Part shown: positions 1 to 5,383 of the stretch, in pieces
Layout of the letters: every line of letters begins with the position of its first letter
Numbering within the stretch: position 1 is the first letter of the stretch
Origin: an uncultured Trueperaceae bacterium
GTDB taxonomy: Bacteria > Deinococcota > Deinococci > Deinococcales > Trueperaceae
Direction of reading: 5' to 3'
Assembly (NCBI GenBank): GCA_937907415.1
Contig: CALCHY010000230.1
Location: 1 to 5,383, forward strand
Length of the DNA: 5,383 bases
Position numbers and translations under genes: made by a program
Notes under the pieces: generated by a model
What the model saw: the letters and a program-made list of their open reading frames with translations, nothing else
What the model was told of the DNA's origin: nothing
The model's database searches: none

Positions 1-314
1 AGCCCAACGCGGGCGCGCGGCGCCTGCCGTTCTACGTCACGGGCGTCGAGGACCTTGGCGCCGACATCCTGCTCTACGGCCTCGTGCCGAGCGCCGAGGA
101 GGTCCCGCAGCAACTGAACGAGCAGGCCGCGCCGCCAGCGCCGGTCACGCTGCAGGAGGGCCCGCGCGGCGCCAACGTCATCGCCAAGCTGCCTGCACGC
201 CTGGCTGGCCGCGTAGAGGTTGGCGTGCAGCACGACTTCTTCGTGCAGCCGGGGCTCGTCAAGGAGTTCGACCCCGTCAGTGGTCAGCGCACCAACGCCG
301 CCACCCCAGCATGA
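1..314 (+). CDS. C-terminal part of a MalK/UgpC-like ABC importer ATPase (5' partial)
   Basis: The gene enters from the left edge; the first complete codon is at base 3 and 103 residues remain before the TGA at 312-314. The nucleotide-binding domain lies outside the window. What is visible is the C-terminal OB/TOBE region typical of carbohydrate-importer ATPases of the MalK/UgpC/MsmK group: a strand with VTGVEDLGADILLYGLV, a later strand with GANVIAKLPARLAGRVEVGV, and the closing FVQPGLVKEFDPVSGQR, which matches the usual 'LFDPETGRR' ending. In the family this domain binds regulatory partners or shapes the dimer; the ATPase sits on the cytoplasmic face of the permeases. Its stop overlaps the next gene's start (ATGA), which points to co-translation with two sugar-type permeases. 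Assignment to the family is by remembered motif, and the substrate is unknown. Walker A, Walker B and signature motifs cannot be checked here. Confidence 0.8.
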   Translation, partial: PNAGARRLPFYVTGVEDLGADILLYGLVPSAEEVPQQLNEQAAPPAPVTLQEGPRGANVIAKLPARLAGRVEVGVQHDFFVQPGLVKEFDPVSGQRTNAATPA

Positions 315-1228
315 GCGCCCACAACCCGCAGCGGCGCGACGTCTACCTGGCGGTCGGCATGATCGCCCCGGCGGTGCTGTTCATCGTGCTGCTGGTCGGG
401 GTGCCGTTCGGCCTGGCCATCTACTACAGCCTGCATGACGTGACGACGGGCGGCACGGCCGCGCGCTGGGTCGGGCTCGGCAACTTCGGTGAGTTGCTAG
501 GCGACCGCAACTTCATCACGGCGCTCAAGAACACCCTCGTGTTCACGTTCGGAACGCTCATCACGGTGCTCATCCTGGCGACCATCCAGGCCGAGCTGCT
601 GATGCGCAAGTTCCGCGGCAAGTGGGTGGTGAGGTTCCTGCTGCTCCTGCCGTGGACGGCGCCCGTGGCGCTCGGCCTCATCGGCTGGTTGTGGATGTAC
701 GACTCGGTGTTCAGCCCCATCGACTGGCTGCTGCGCCAAGTCGGGCTGCTCGGTCACCCTGGCGCCCTCCTCGGGCCCCTACCCAACCTCTACTGGTTGG
801 GCAGCAAGCAGCTAGCGCTGCCGTCCGTCGTCATCGTGAACGTGTGGCGGCTCCTGCCGCTGGCGACCGTCATCGTGCTGGCCGGCCTCAACTCCATACC
901 AGGTGACGTCATCGAGCAGGCGCGCATCGACCGCGCCGGTTACCTGCGGCGGCTGTTCGACATAACGCTGCCCATGCTCTCGCCCATCTTGTTGGTGGCC
1001 ATCCTGTTCACGTTCGTCTTCACGTTCGCGGACATGATCTCGATCTTCATCCTCACGCGCGGCGGGCCAGCCAACAGTACGCAGGTGCTTGCCTCCATGG
1101 CCTTCTTCACTGGCATCCTCGGCGGCAACCTCGGTAAGGGCGCCGCCGTAGCGCTGTTCCTCTTCCCGGCCCTCGCAGGCGTCAGCGCCATCCTCCTCGG
1201 CCTCATCCGGCGCAGTGAGGTGGCGTGA
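311..1228 (+). CDS. Sugar-type ABC transporter permease, MalF/UgpA-like
   Basis: This is an integral cytoplasmic-membrane subunit of 305 residues, the usual size for UgpA/LacF-type permeases. About six hydrophobic segments can be seen, near residues 12-40, 74-97, 106-129, 170-192, 222-248 and 276-298. The cytoplasmic EAA loop that docks on the ATPase is at residues 202-221, EQARIDRAGYLRRLFDITLP. It keeps the leading E/A, the Asp and the ITLP end, but has DRA where the family normally has DGA, so the conserved glycine is arginine. The ATG at 311 overlaps the upstream stop as ATGA. No good Shine-Dalgarno sequence precedes it, so translation probably depends on coupling. It pairs with the next gene to make the heterodimeric transmembrane channel of a binding-protein-dependent importer. 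The YWLGS and VIVNVWR stretch before TM4 is typical of sugar permeases. The substrate (sugar, polyol or glycerol phosphate) cannot be settled without the binding protein. Confidence 0.93.
   Translation: MSAHNPQRRDVYLAVGMIAPAVLFIVLLVGVPFGLAIYYSLHDVTTGGTAARWVGLGNFGELLGDRNFITALKNTLVFTFGTLITVLILATIQAELLMRKFRGKWVVRFLLLLPWTAPVALGLIGWLWMYDSVFSPIDWLLRQVGLLGHPGALLGPLPNLYWLGSKQLALPSVVIVNVWRLLPLATVIVLAGLNSIPGDVIEQARIDRAGYLRRLFDITLPMLSPILLVAILFTFVFTFADMISIFILTRGGPANSTQVLASMAFFTGILGGNLGKGAAVALFLFPALAGVSAILLGLIRRSEVA
1217..1223 (+). promoter_or_regulatory. Ribosome binding site deciding the start of the second permease
   Basis: GAGGTGG lies inside the end of the first permease gene. It leaves 4 bases before the ATG at 1228 but only 1 base before the GTG at 1225, so it supports the ATG as the true start. 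Confidence 0.55.
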
Positions 1229-2103
1229 TGGCCGCCACCGCCGTCAAGCCGCGCCGCTCCCGCTTGAAGGGCAGGCAGGTGGCGGGGCGGTCGGCGTTCT
1301 ACCTCGTCATCACGCTCTTCACGGTGTTCGCGGCGCTGCCGTTCTACGTCATGCTCATAACGGCGTTCAAGCGCAACGCCGACTTCTTCGACCCCAACGC
1401 CAACCCGTTCTGGTTCAATCAACCGCCGACCCTCGCGCACATCCAGCTCCTGTTCCAGGACACGCTTTTCGTGCGTTGGCTCCTCAACTCGTTCCTCGTC
1501 GGTGGGCTGGTGGTGGCCATCACCCTGCTGCTGGCAGTACCAGCCGCTTACAGCCTCGCGCGCCTGGCTGGCAGTTGGGGTGAGGCGCTGGCCATCGGCA
1601 TCTTCCTTACTTACCTGATCCCGCCGACGCTGCTGTTCCTCCCGTTCGCCAAGGTCATCGCGTTCCTCGGCCTGCAGAACTCACTGTGGGCCCTGGTGGT
1701 GGCGTACCCTACCTTCACGGTGCCGTTCTGTACCTGGCTGCTCATGGGGTTCTTCAAGGGCATACCCACCGACATCGAGGAGCAGGCCATGGTCGACGGT
1801 TACACGCGCTTCGGCGCCTTCGTGCGCGCTGTGCTGCCCCTCGCGGTGCCGGGGATCCTGACGGTCGTGGTGTTCGCGTTCACGCTCTCCATGAGCGAGT
1901 TCGTGTACGCCCTCACGTTCGTGCAGGACTCTGCGCAGAAGACCGTGAGCATCGGCGTCCCGACCGAGCTCGTGCGCGGCGACGTGTTCCGCTGGGGTCC
2001 GCTGCTCGCCGGCGCGCTCATCGCCAGCGTGCCGGTGGCGGTGCTGTACACGTTCTTCATCGACCATTTCGTGGCGGGGCTCACGGCGGTGGCGGGGGAG
2101 TAG
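1228..2103 (+). CDS. Sugar-type ABC transporter permease, MalG/UgpE-like
   Basis: This is the second transmembrane subunit, 291 residues from the ATG at 1228. A GTG one codon earlier (1225) is in frame. I prefer the ATG because a GAGGTGG Shine-Dalgarno (1217-1223) then has a workable 4-base gap and because TGATG is a classic coupling overlap with the upstream stop. Hydrophobic segments lie near residues 22-46, 87-111, 120-145, 151-175, 206-230 and 258-280. The EAA loop is at 185-204 (EQAMVDGYTRFGAFVRAVLP), with the DG pair intact, unlike its partner. The short, basic N terminus, the TM1 segment with FAALPFYVMLITAFK and the NSFLVGG stretch are typical of MalG-class permeases. It would form the import channel with the upstream permease and be powered by the ATPase encoded at the left edge. 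The TAG stop is at 2101-2103, followed by strong hairpins, so this appears to be the last gene of the operon. Confidence 0.93.
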   Translation: MAATAVKPRRSRLKGRQVAGRSAFYLVITLFTVFAALPFYVMLITAFKRNADFFDPNANPFWFNQPPTLAHIQLLFQDTLFVRWLLNSFLVGGLVVAITLLLAVPAAYSLARLAGSWGEALAIGIFLTYLIPPTLLFLPFAKVIAFLGLQNSLWALVVAYPTFTVPFCTWLLMGFFKGIPTDIEEQAMVDGYTRFGAFVRAVLPLAVPGILTVVVFAFTLSMSEFVYALTFVQDSAQKTVSIGVPTELVRGDVFRWGPLLAGALIASVPVAVLYTFFIDHFVAGLTAVAGE

Positions 2104-2110
2104 GCGTGAG

Positions 2111-2153
2111 GCGTAGGGCTAGGTGGTGCCGTTGGCGCCTGGAAGCCCTACGC
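2111..2153 (+). terminator. Strong hairpin just after the permease operon (probable terminator)
   Basis: GCGTAGGGCT (2111-2120) is perfectly complementary to AGCCCTACGC (2144-2153), a 10-bp stem starting 8 bases after the TAG stop. The enclosed sequence adds an inner hairpin: TGCC (2127-2130) pairs with GGCG (2134-2137, one G-U pair) around a GTT loop, and AGG (2121-2123) with CCT (2138-2140). There is no run of U after the stem, so termination would rest on stem strength or on Rho. The position between two converging genes fits a terminator. Confidence 0.6.
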
Positions 2154-2162
2154 GCCCATAGC

Positions 2163-2194
2163 GTGCGGCGCCGTAAACCGATCCGGCGCCGCAC
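2163..2194. terminator. Second GC-rich hairpin between the convergent genes
   Basis: GTGCGGCGCCG (2163-2173) and CGGCGCCGCAC (2184-2194) form a perfect 11-bp inverted repeat with a 10-base loop (2174-2183). It is nearly all G-C and folds in RNA from either strand. No T-run is present on either side. It sits 38 bases beyond the stop of the minus-strand protease gene, so it could end transcripts from both sides. Confidence 0.55.
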
Positions 2195-2205
2195 ACGGTT
2201 CACTT

Positions 2206-2220
2206 GCGCCACGAAGGCGC
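2206..2220. repeat. Small inverted repeat next to the protease stop codon
   Basis: GCGCC (2206-2210) and GGCGC (2216-2220) form a 5-bp G-C stem with a 5-base loop. On the minus strand the loop reads TTCGT. It starts 11 bases past the protease stop and may assist termination of that gene. A stem this short could occur by chance in GC-rich DNA. Confidence 0.3.
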
Positions 2221-2231
2221 CCCTACATGGA

Positions 2232-3566
2232 CTACTCCGGCGCGACCGGCAGGAGCGAGTACATCGGCACGACCGACAGGTCTTCTTCGGCCGCTGCGCC
2301 GGCTGTCACCTCGACCGCACCGACGACTCCTATGCGGTCGATCGTCGAGATGCCCGTCTCTGGGCTGCGGAGTTCTAGCGCCACGACCTGGTAGGTTCCG
2401 GGCGCGAGGCCAGCGAGGGAGTAGCTGAAGCTGCCGTCGCCGAGTGCCGTAGCTTCCGTCTTGTACTGGGCGAGCCGCTCCAGCGCCGGCAGGTCGCCAT
2501 AGAACACGGGAGCCGGGCTGCCAGCCACGTAAGGGATGGCGTAGGCGAAGGCTCGCGGGGTAGTCAGGACGTCGCCGCGCAGGGCAGCGGCCGCGTCAAG
2601 GAGGCCGGCGCCGCAGCCGTTAAGCCCGTCGAGGCCGAGGGTTGGCACGCCGCACTCGTCTAACGTTAGCGGCACGGACGCATCGTGCAGCCGCTGACGC
2701 ACTTGGGTGAGGGTGAGGCTAGGATCCTGCGCCAACATGAGGGAGACGATGCCCGCCACGTGCGGGGAAGCCATGCTCGTCCCCTCCATGAAGCCGTAGC
2801 CGTTCCCGTTGATGGTGCTGAGAATACCGTCAAGAACGTTACCGTCCGGGTCGGTGGCGAAAGAGTCGCCGCCCGGCGCCATCACATCTACGAACGACCC
2901 GATGTTGGAGTACGTCGCGCGGAGCGCGGTGGGGCCGGTAGCCCCGACGGTGATGACGCTAGGGCAGTTGGCAGGGAAGTAGACGTCGGCGGGTGAGGAG
3001 TCGTTGCCCGCCGAGACGACCGTGTAGATACCCATATCTGCCAGGTCCGCGAAGAGACCGTCCAGGGACCCGGGGCAGTACGTCTCGATGTTGCCGCCTA
3101 GGCTCATGTTTATGACACTAGGGACGTTGTCGTTGACGTGGCCACCGTAGCCGACCCAATCATCGCCACTTACCCAGAACAGCCCTTCGATGATGCCTGC
3201 AAAGTTGCCGCTGCCGTTAGCCGCCAGGACCTTCACCGGCAGCACGTCTACGTTCCAGTTCACCCCAGCAACACCGTCGGCGTTGTTGGTGACGGCACCG
3301 ACGGTGCCAGCCACGTGCGTGCCGTGCGGCGAGCCGCCCGTGAGCGTGGATGGGTCGTCGAGTGCGCCCTCGCCCGGTACCGTGCCGTTCCAGTTGGCGA
3401 AGTTGGCCCCGCCAGCCGCCCACTGCACGTCGGTGTGGTCGAAGCGGCCCGTGTCTAGCACGGCTACGGTGACGAGATTGGTGTCGCCCGTTTCTAGGTC
3501 CCACGCTTCGGGGAGGTTGAGCTGCGGGTAACTCCACTGGAGGTCGTACGCGGAATCGTTCGGCAC
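2232..3566 (-). CDS. Subtilisin-like serine peptidase (S8), catalytic part downstream of the stop
   Basis: These 444 codons start at a GTG and carry a complete S8 catalytic core. The Asp is D38 in AVLDTG, the His is H81 in HGTHVAGTVG, the oxyanion Asn is N188 in SAGNDS, and the Ser is S264 in GTSMASPHVAG. Four cysteines (C164, C201, C305, C318) could form disulfides outside the cytoplasm. Residues from about 335 form a C-terminal beta domain with DGSFSYSLAGLAPGTYQVVAL, resembling a carboxypeptidase-regulatory-like (CnaB-type) fold. The family hydrolyses peptide bonds, usually as a nutritional or processing protease outside the membrane. The GTG has no Shine-Dalgarno, and a product starting here would lack both the signal peptide and the folding propeptide. 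I therefore think it is not an independent gene but the rear part of the interrupted one. Only the start is doubtful; the family call is secure. Confidence 0.85.
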   Translation of the reverse strand: MPNDSAYDLQWSYPQLNLPEAWDLETGDTNLVTVAVLDTGRFDHTDVQWAAGGANFANWNGTVPGEGALDDPSTLTGGSPHGTHVAGTVGAVTNNADGVAGVNWNVDVLPVKVLAANGSGNFAGIIEGLFWVSGDDWVGYGGHVNDNVPSVINMSLGGNIETYCPGSLDGLFADLADMGIYTVVSAGNDSSPADVYFPANCPSVITVGATGPTALRATYSNIGSFVDVMAPGGDSFATDPDGNVLDGILSTINGNGYGFMEGTSMASPHVAGIVSLMLAQDPSLTLTQVRQRLHDASVPLTLDECGVPTLGLDGLNGCGAGLLDAAAALRGDVLTTPRAFAYAIPYVAGSPAPVFYGDLPALERLAQYKTEATALGDGSFSYSLAGLAPGTYQVVALELRSPETGISTIDRIGVVGAVEVTAGAAAEEDLSVVPMYSLLPVAPE

Positions 3567-3614
3567 GGCAGTGGTGGAAAGGATCCAGTTCGGGAACGCA
3601 TCGGCAACGAGGGG

Positions 3615-3617
3615 TTA
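3615..3617 (-). other. In-frame TAA splitting the protease gene
   Basis: Reading the minus strand, the codons are GGC TCC TAA CCC CTC. Both flanking ORFs are in the same frame and only this codon separates them. Relatives usually have Asp, Asn, Glu or similar at this propeptide position. One substitution from GAA, CAA, AAA, TCA, TTA, TAC or TAT would create the stop. Confidence 0.85.
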
Positions 3618-4331
3618 GGAGCCGAGCCTCTCGACTAACGACCGAGTGCCAGCTTCATCCAGCGCGCTCGTCCGGTACAGCGAGAGGCCGCTGCCGGTCG
3701 GGTAGGCGCGCTCACGCACGAACTCGCTGCCCGCGAAGGTGAACGAGCCATCTGGCTTGAAGGTGAAGGCGCCAGCCGTCGCCGTGCCAGTCGCGCCGAA
3801 GGTCACGTCGCGCACGCCCGGCTTGAAGGCGACGAAGACCTGCCCGGCCTCGATGGGCGCCGGTGTGGCGGCGGCTGCAATGGAGGTAGAGGCCGCCAAC
3901 GCAGTCGGCCCAAGCGCGGCGCGGCTGATGGTGCCGCCGATGCTGCCGCTGGTCGGCGGCACGGTCACGGGGATGACGGTGACGGTGATCGCGTCCGTAG
4001 TGGCGCCATTGCCAGCCTTGTCTTCTGCCTCGGCGCTGACGGCGTAGGCGCCGACGGCGGGGGGAAGCCAATCGTACGTCCAGTTGCCACCCGTCGGAAG
4101 GACCGTGTTGACGGCGGCGCCGTCCACGAGCACGGTAACGCCAGTAATCCCGCCAGCGTCCGTGGCGGTGCCGGCCAGCGTGACGAGGGCGCCGAGTTCC
4201 ACCGTCGTGCCGCCAGCCGGCGCGTCGAGGGTGACCTGCGGAGCCGTGGTGTCCGGCGGGGCGGGCGCAGTGCAGGCGGCCAGCACGGCCCCTGCCAAGA
4301 CGAGCGCGATGGTTGGCTTCAAGTACCTCAT
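3615..4331 (-). CDS. Lipoprotein with Ig-like domain and S8 propeptide (front part of the interrupted protease)
   Basis: This part has 238 codons. Residues 1-20 are a lipoprotein signal peptide: R2 and K5, a hydrophobic core, and the lipobox LAAC with C20 as the lipidated cysteine. It would therefore be exported by Sec and anchored by lipid. Residues 29-120 form a bacterial Ig-like domain (TAPQVTLDAPAGG at the start, later EAEDKAGNGATTDAITVTV). An Ala/Pro/Thr-rich linker (about 121-160) leads into the start of a subtilase propeptide, with EAGQVFVAFKPGVRD (161-175), LSLYRTSALDEAGTRSLVERLGS at the end, and then the TAA. As it stands the product would be a surface lipoprotein without protease activity. 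The ATG is well supported by AGGGAG 5 bases upstream. Alone it could be called a hypothetical lipoprotein, but its last 80 residues make sense only as part of a subtilase. Confidence 0.8.
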   Translation of the reverse strand: MRYLKPTIALVLAGAVLAACTAPAPPDTTAPQVTLDAPAGGTTVELGALVTLAGTATDAGGITGVTVLVDGAAVNTVLPTGGNWTYDWLPPAVGAYAVSAEAEDKAGNGATTDAITVTVIPVTVPPTSGSIGGTISRAALGPTALAASTSIAAAATPAPIEAGQVFVAFKPGVRDVTFGATGTATAGAFTFKPDGSFTFAGSEFVRERAYPTGSGLSLYRTSALDEAGTRSLVERLGS

Positions 4332-4336
4332 CTTCT

Positions 4337-4342
4337 CTCCCT
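4337..4342 (-). promoter_or_regulatory. Ribosome binding site of the lipoprotein protease
   Basis: On the minus strand AGGGAG is followed by 5 bases (AGAAG) and then the ATG at 4331-4329. This is a good Shine-Dalgarno at normal spacing and fixes the start in front of the signal peptide. Confidence 0.7.
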
Positions 4343-4832
4343 ACTTACGCGCAGCAAGGGGTGACGACGTGGACCGGCTACGAGAGCGCAAGCCGTCCGA
4401 CACGTCAACGCTGCCGCCTCGTCGGGGTCGGCACAGCTGCGGTGCGGCGATGCTAACACCGGGGTGGGCTGCCGCTAGCGGGTGAGTGGTTCCGCTGGCG
4501 CTGATTGGGGTGGAATCCGCCGTGAGCCTGTTCGTTGCGCCTCTCACGGAAGTACTCGACCACGCGGTTGGGGCGTTCCCCTGCTCAGGAAGGCCGCTAG
4601 CCGTGGCCGCATACTGGCTGCCTTTGCGAAACGCATGACCTTCTCTGTCTGAGCTTCCAAGTGGCTATGTAGTCGCTTCGCCGATGCGGCACACTGAGCG
4701 AACCTGGCCCGTTGAAGTCCTTTGGGTGCGTGCATTGCCGATGGGAAAATTCCGCAACATAGCCGCGTTGGCCCGAGGCTCTTGCGCGATTCGCAGAGGT
4801 TCGACCTTAGGTCATCCATAGCAGTTTGGCGA

Positions 4833-4852
4833 TGATTCGCATGTTTGAATCA
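4833..4852. repeat. Small dyad upstream of the transposase
   Basis: TGATTC (4833-4838) and GAATCA (4847-4852) are perfect complements around an 8-base centre, GCATGTTT. It could be an operator-like site or part of the element's end, but a 6-bp dyad is also expected by chance at this scale. Confidence 0.25.
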
Positions 4853-4898
4853 GGTGTGTGAGTCCGGTTTGTGTTGAGACGGTTGTGGGTTAGAGAAT

Positions 4899-4933
4899 GG
4901 AGGTTCCTAAACCGGCTAGGGATTGGAACCTCC
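4899..4933 (+). promoter_or_regulatory. Hairpin immediately upstream of the transposase start
   Basis: GGAGGTTCC (4899-4907) pairs perfectly with GGAACCTCC (4925-4933), a 9-bp stem with a 17-base loop. The loop can extend the stem by AA/TT and CC/GG pairs. The stem ends 3 bases before the ATG at 4937. The left arm holds a perfect GGAGG Shine-Dalgarno core that would be paired with CCTCC. Such structures near transposase starts often limit translation, especially from transcripts that read in from outside the element; that role here is inferred. Confidence 0.5.
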
Positions 4934-4936
4934 GAC

Positions 4937-5383
4937 ATGAGATTACTTGGTCTGCCCGCTTCGTTCTACCGTGCTGCTCTCAATCCGGCTCTTGAAGCGT
5001 CGCCCGTGGCTTGTGGTAGGGCGGAGTTGTTGGCGTTGATCGAGCGGGCGGTGGCGGCTGGCTTGAGTGTGCGAGCGGCTTGTGAACTGGCGCGGGTGCC
5101 GAAAGCCACGTACTACCGTTGGCGCGAACGCGTGAAGCTGCGTGGGTTGCTGGGTTTGAACGACGGTCGAGCCGGTAACCGCCGGCAACGCCTGGCGCCG
5201 GCTCGCAGCGCGCTGCGGCCACTGATCGAGGAGTTGCGGCAGCGTCACGCTTACGGCAAGCACAAGCTGCGCGTGCTGCTAGCGCGCGTGGGTGTGAAAG
5301 CGAGTGCCAGTAGCATCGGGCGCGTCATTAGGGAACTGGTTGGTCGCGGCGTCATCCGACCCGTCGGTTACCTCAACCCCTTA
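4937..5383 (+). CDS. IS481/IS3-like transposase, N-terminal part (3' partial)
   Basis: The frame is open from the ATG at 4937 to the window edge, 149 codons without a stop. Residues 31-66 form a helix-turn-helix (LSVRAACELARVPKATYYRWRERV at 43-66), the DNA-binding part that recognises the element's ends. It is followed by GLLGLNDGRAGNRRQR, equivalent to the 'GLxGLxDRSRRPHR' linker. Residues 94-142 hold a second helical region (LRPLIEELRQRHAYGKHKLRVLL, then ASASSIGRVIRELVGRGVIRP), matching the 'YGKxKLxxLL...SxSTVGRIL' block in front of the DDE catalytic core. The DDE residues themselves would lie beyond the window. The start is uncertain: the ATG has only a weak GGA 9 bases upstream, while in-frame ATT (4922) and TTG (4883) also exist before the TGA at 4874. 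Codon use differs from the neighbours (seven TTG leucines, many GGT, GCT and CGT), as expected for a transferred element. IS481 versus an IS3-like subgroup is a judgement from motifs. Confidence 0.82.
   Translation, partial: MRLLGLPASFYRAALNPALEASPVACGRAELLALIERAVAAGLSVRAACELARVPKATYYRWRERVKLRGLLGLNDGRAGNRRQRLAPARSALRPLIEELRQRHAYGKHKLRVLLARVGVKASASSIGRVIRELVGRGVIRPVGYLNPL

Larger units (their letters stand above)
2232..4331 (-). pseudogene. S8 (subtilisin-like) lipoprotein protease gene interrupted by one in-frame stop
   Basis: Read from the ATG at 4331 to the TAG at 2232-2234, this is one continuous frame of 699 codons with a single internal TAA at 3615-3617 (codon 239). Domain order is that of a complete secreted subtilase: lipoprotein signal peptide (1-20, lipobox LAAC), Ig-like domain (about 29-120), linker, propeptide (about 162-255), peptidase S8 domain (about 256-585) and a C-terminal beta domain (about 590-699). 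The stop falls inside the propeptide; the residues after it, PLVADAFPNWIL followed by AVPND, continue the usual propeptide-to-catalytic junction ('P-V-A-PN-IL ... VPNDP-Y-QW-Y'). No frameshift is needed. All catalytic residues are intact, so the lesion looks recent, or is a base-call error, in which case this is an ordinary functional gene. The two readable halves are listed separately. Confidence 0.8.
4332..4936. other. Gap between the divergent protease and transposase genes, no convincing gene
   Basis: These 605 bases separate genes transcribed away from each other, so the promoters of both should lie here. Next to the protease the DNA is GC-rich like the genes; from about 4600 it becomes poorer in G+C (59 of 120 bases at 4801-4920). 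Two minus-strand ORFs are present (4341-4547, 68 codons; 4544-4819, 91 codons). They have no recognisable domain and I do not call them genes. In another minus-strand frame, bases 4507-4563 read like the C-terminal end of an IS481/IS3-type transposase, possibly a relic. The left end of the insertion sequence should lie in the right part of this gap, but I could not locate its terminal repeat because the other end is outside the window. I found no tRNA. Confidence 0.6.

Noticed and set aside
940..1440. Long antisense ORFs opposite the permease and protease genes (for example 166 codons at 940-1440)
   Set aside because: They are shadow frames of GC-rich coding DNA with Arg/Glu/His-rich products and no motifs, opposite well-supported genes.
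4380..4408. TTGACG on the minus strand (4408-4403) as a -35 box for the protease
   Set aside because: At 17 bases spacing the -10 position reads TCTCGT, a poor match, so the promoter is not supported.
4472..4481. Perfect 10-base palindrome CCGCTAGCGG
   Set aside because: Several palindromes of this length are expected by chance in a window of this size; there is no second copy or other context.
4341..4547. A 68-codon minus-strand ORF reaching almost to the protease ribosome binding site
   Set aside because: Low-complexity Ser/Arg/Thr-rich product without motifs. It covers the region where the protease promoter and leader should be.
4522..4638. A plus-strand GTG-start ORF of 38 residues
   Set aside because: No ribosome binding site or similarity that I recognise; its length is within chance expectation.
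4544..4819. A 91-codon minus-strand ORF with an ATG start
   Set aside because: No recognisable domain, no good Shine-Dalgarno, Arg/Ala/Ser-rich composition of a chance frame, and it lies in the disturbed, lower-G+C gap.
4861..4935. A tRNA-like fold at the hairpin before the transposase
   Set aside because: Apart from the two helices described, there is no cloverleaf: no acceptor stem with proper spacing and no T-loop consensus.
4897..4995. A 32-residue ORF (starting MEVPKPARDW) overlapping the transposase start in another frame, as a possible leader peptide or orfA
   Set aside because: It is too short for an orfA, has no helix-turn-helix, and the adjacent frame already contains the complete helix-turn-helix region. 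Kept only as a weak leader-peptide possibility.

Overview
This window comes from a GC-rich bacterial chromosome. The permease genes are about 65-75% G+C by inspection. No taxonomic marker is present. The lipoprotein-anchored S8 protease layout and the sugar-type ABC genes would fit a Deinococcota (Truepera-like) or similar high-GC environmental bacterium, but that is only an impression.

Layout: (1) Bases 1-2103, plus strand, hold the 3' end of a carbohydrate-type ABC importer operon. It contains the C-terminal TOBE/OB part of a MalK/UgpC-like ATPase, then a MalF/UgpA-like permease, then a MalG/UgpE-like permease. The genes are joined by ATGA and TGATG stop/start overlaps, so they are almost certainly co-transcribed and translationally coupled. 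The solute-binding protein gene is not in the window, so the substrate cannot be named. (2) Bases 2104-2231 separate convergent genes and hold three consecutive GC-rich inverted repeats, probably a bidirectional terminator without U-tracts. (3) Bases 2232-4331, minus strand, encode what reads as one 699-codon secreted lipoprotein protease: lipobox signal peptide, Ig-like domain, propeptide, subtilisin (S8) catalytic domain and a C-terminal beta domain. The frame is cut once, by an in-frame TAA at 3615-3617. On either side of the stop the reading frame and the family homology continue unbroken, so this is a recent nonsense mutation or a sequencing error. (4) Bases 4332-4936 carry no convincing gene. 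They include the ribosome binding site of the protease, a stretch of lower G+C, some small dyads and a possible transposase relic. (5) Bases 4937-5383, plus strand, are the N-terminal 149 codons of an IS481/IS3-like transposase that runs off the window. It is preceded by a strong hairpin that could form part of an H-type pseudoknot.

The importer operon would supply an organic solute, most likely a sugar. The protease would act outside the cytoplasmic membrane if it were intact. The insertion sequence marks the region upstream of the protease as a site of mobile-element activity. I see no defence system, CRISPR array, tRNA or rRNA here, and no convincing new multi-gene system.
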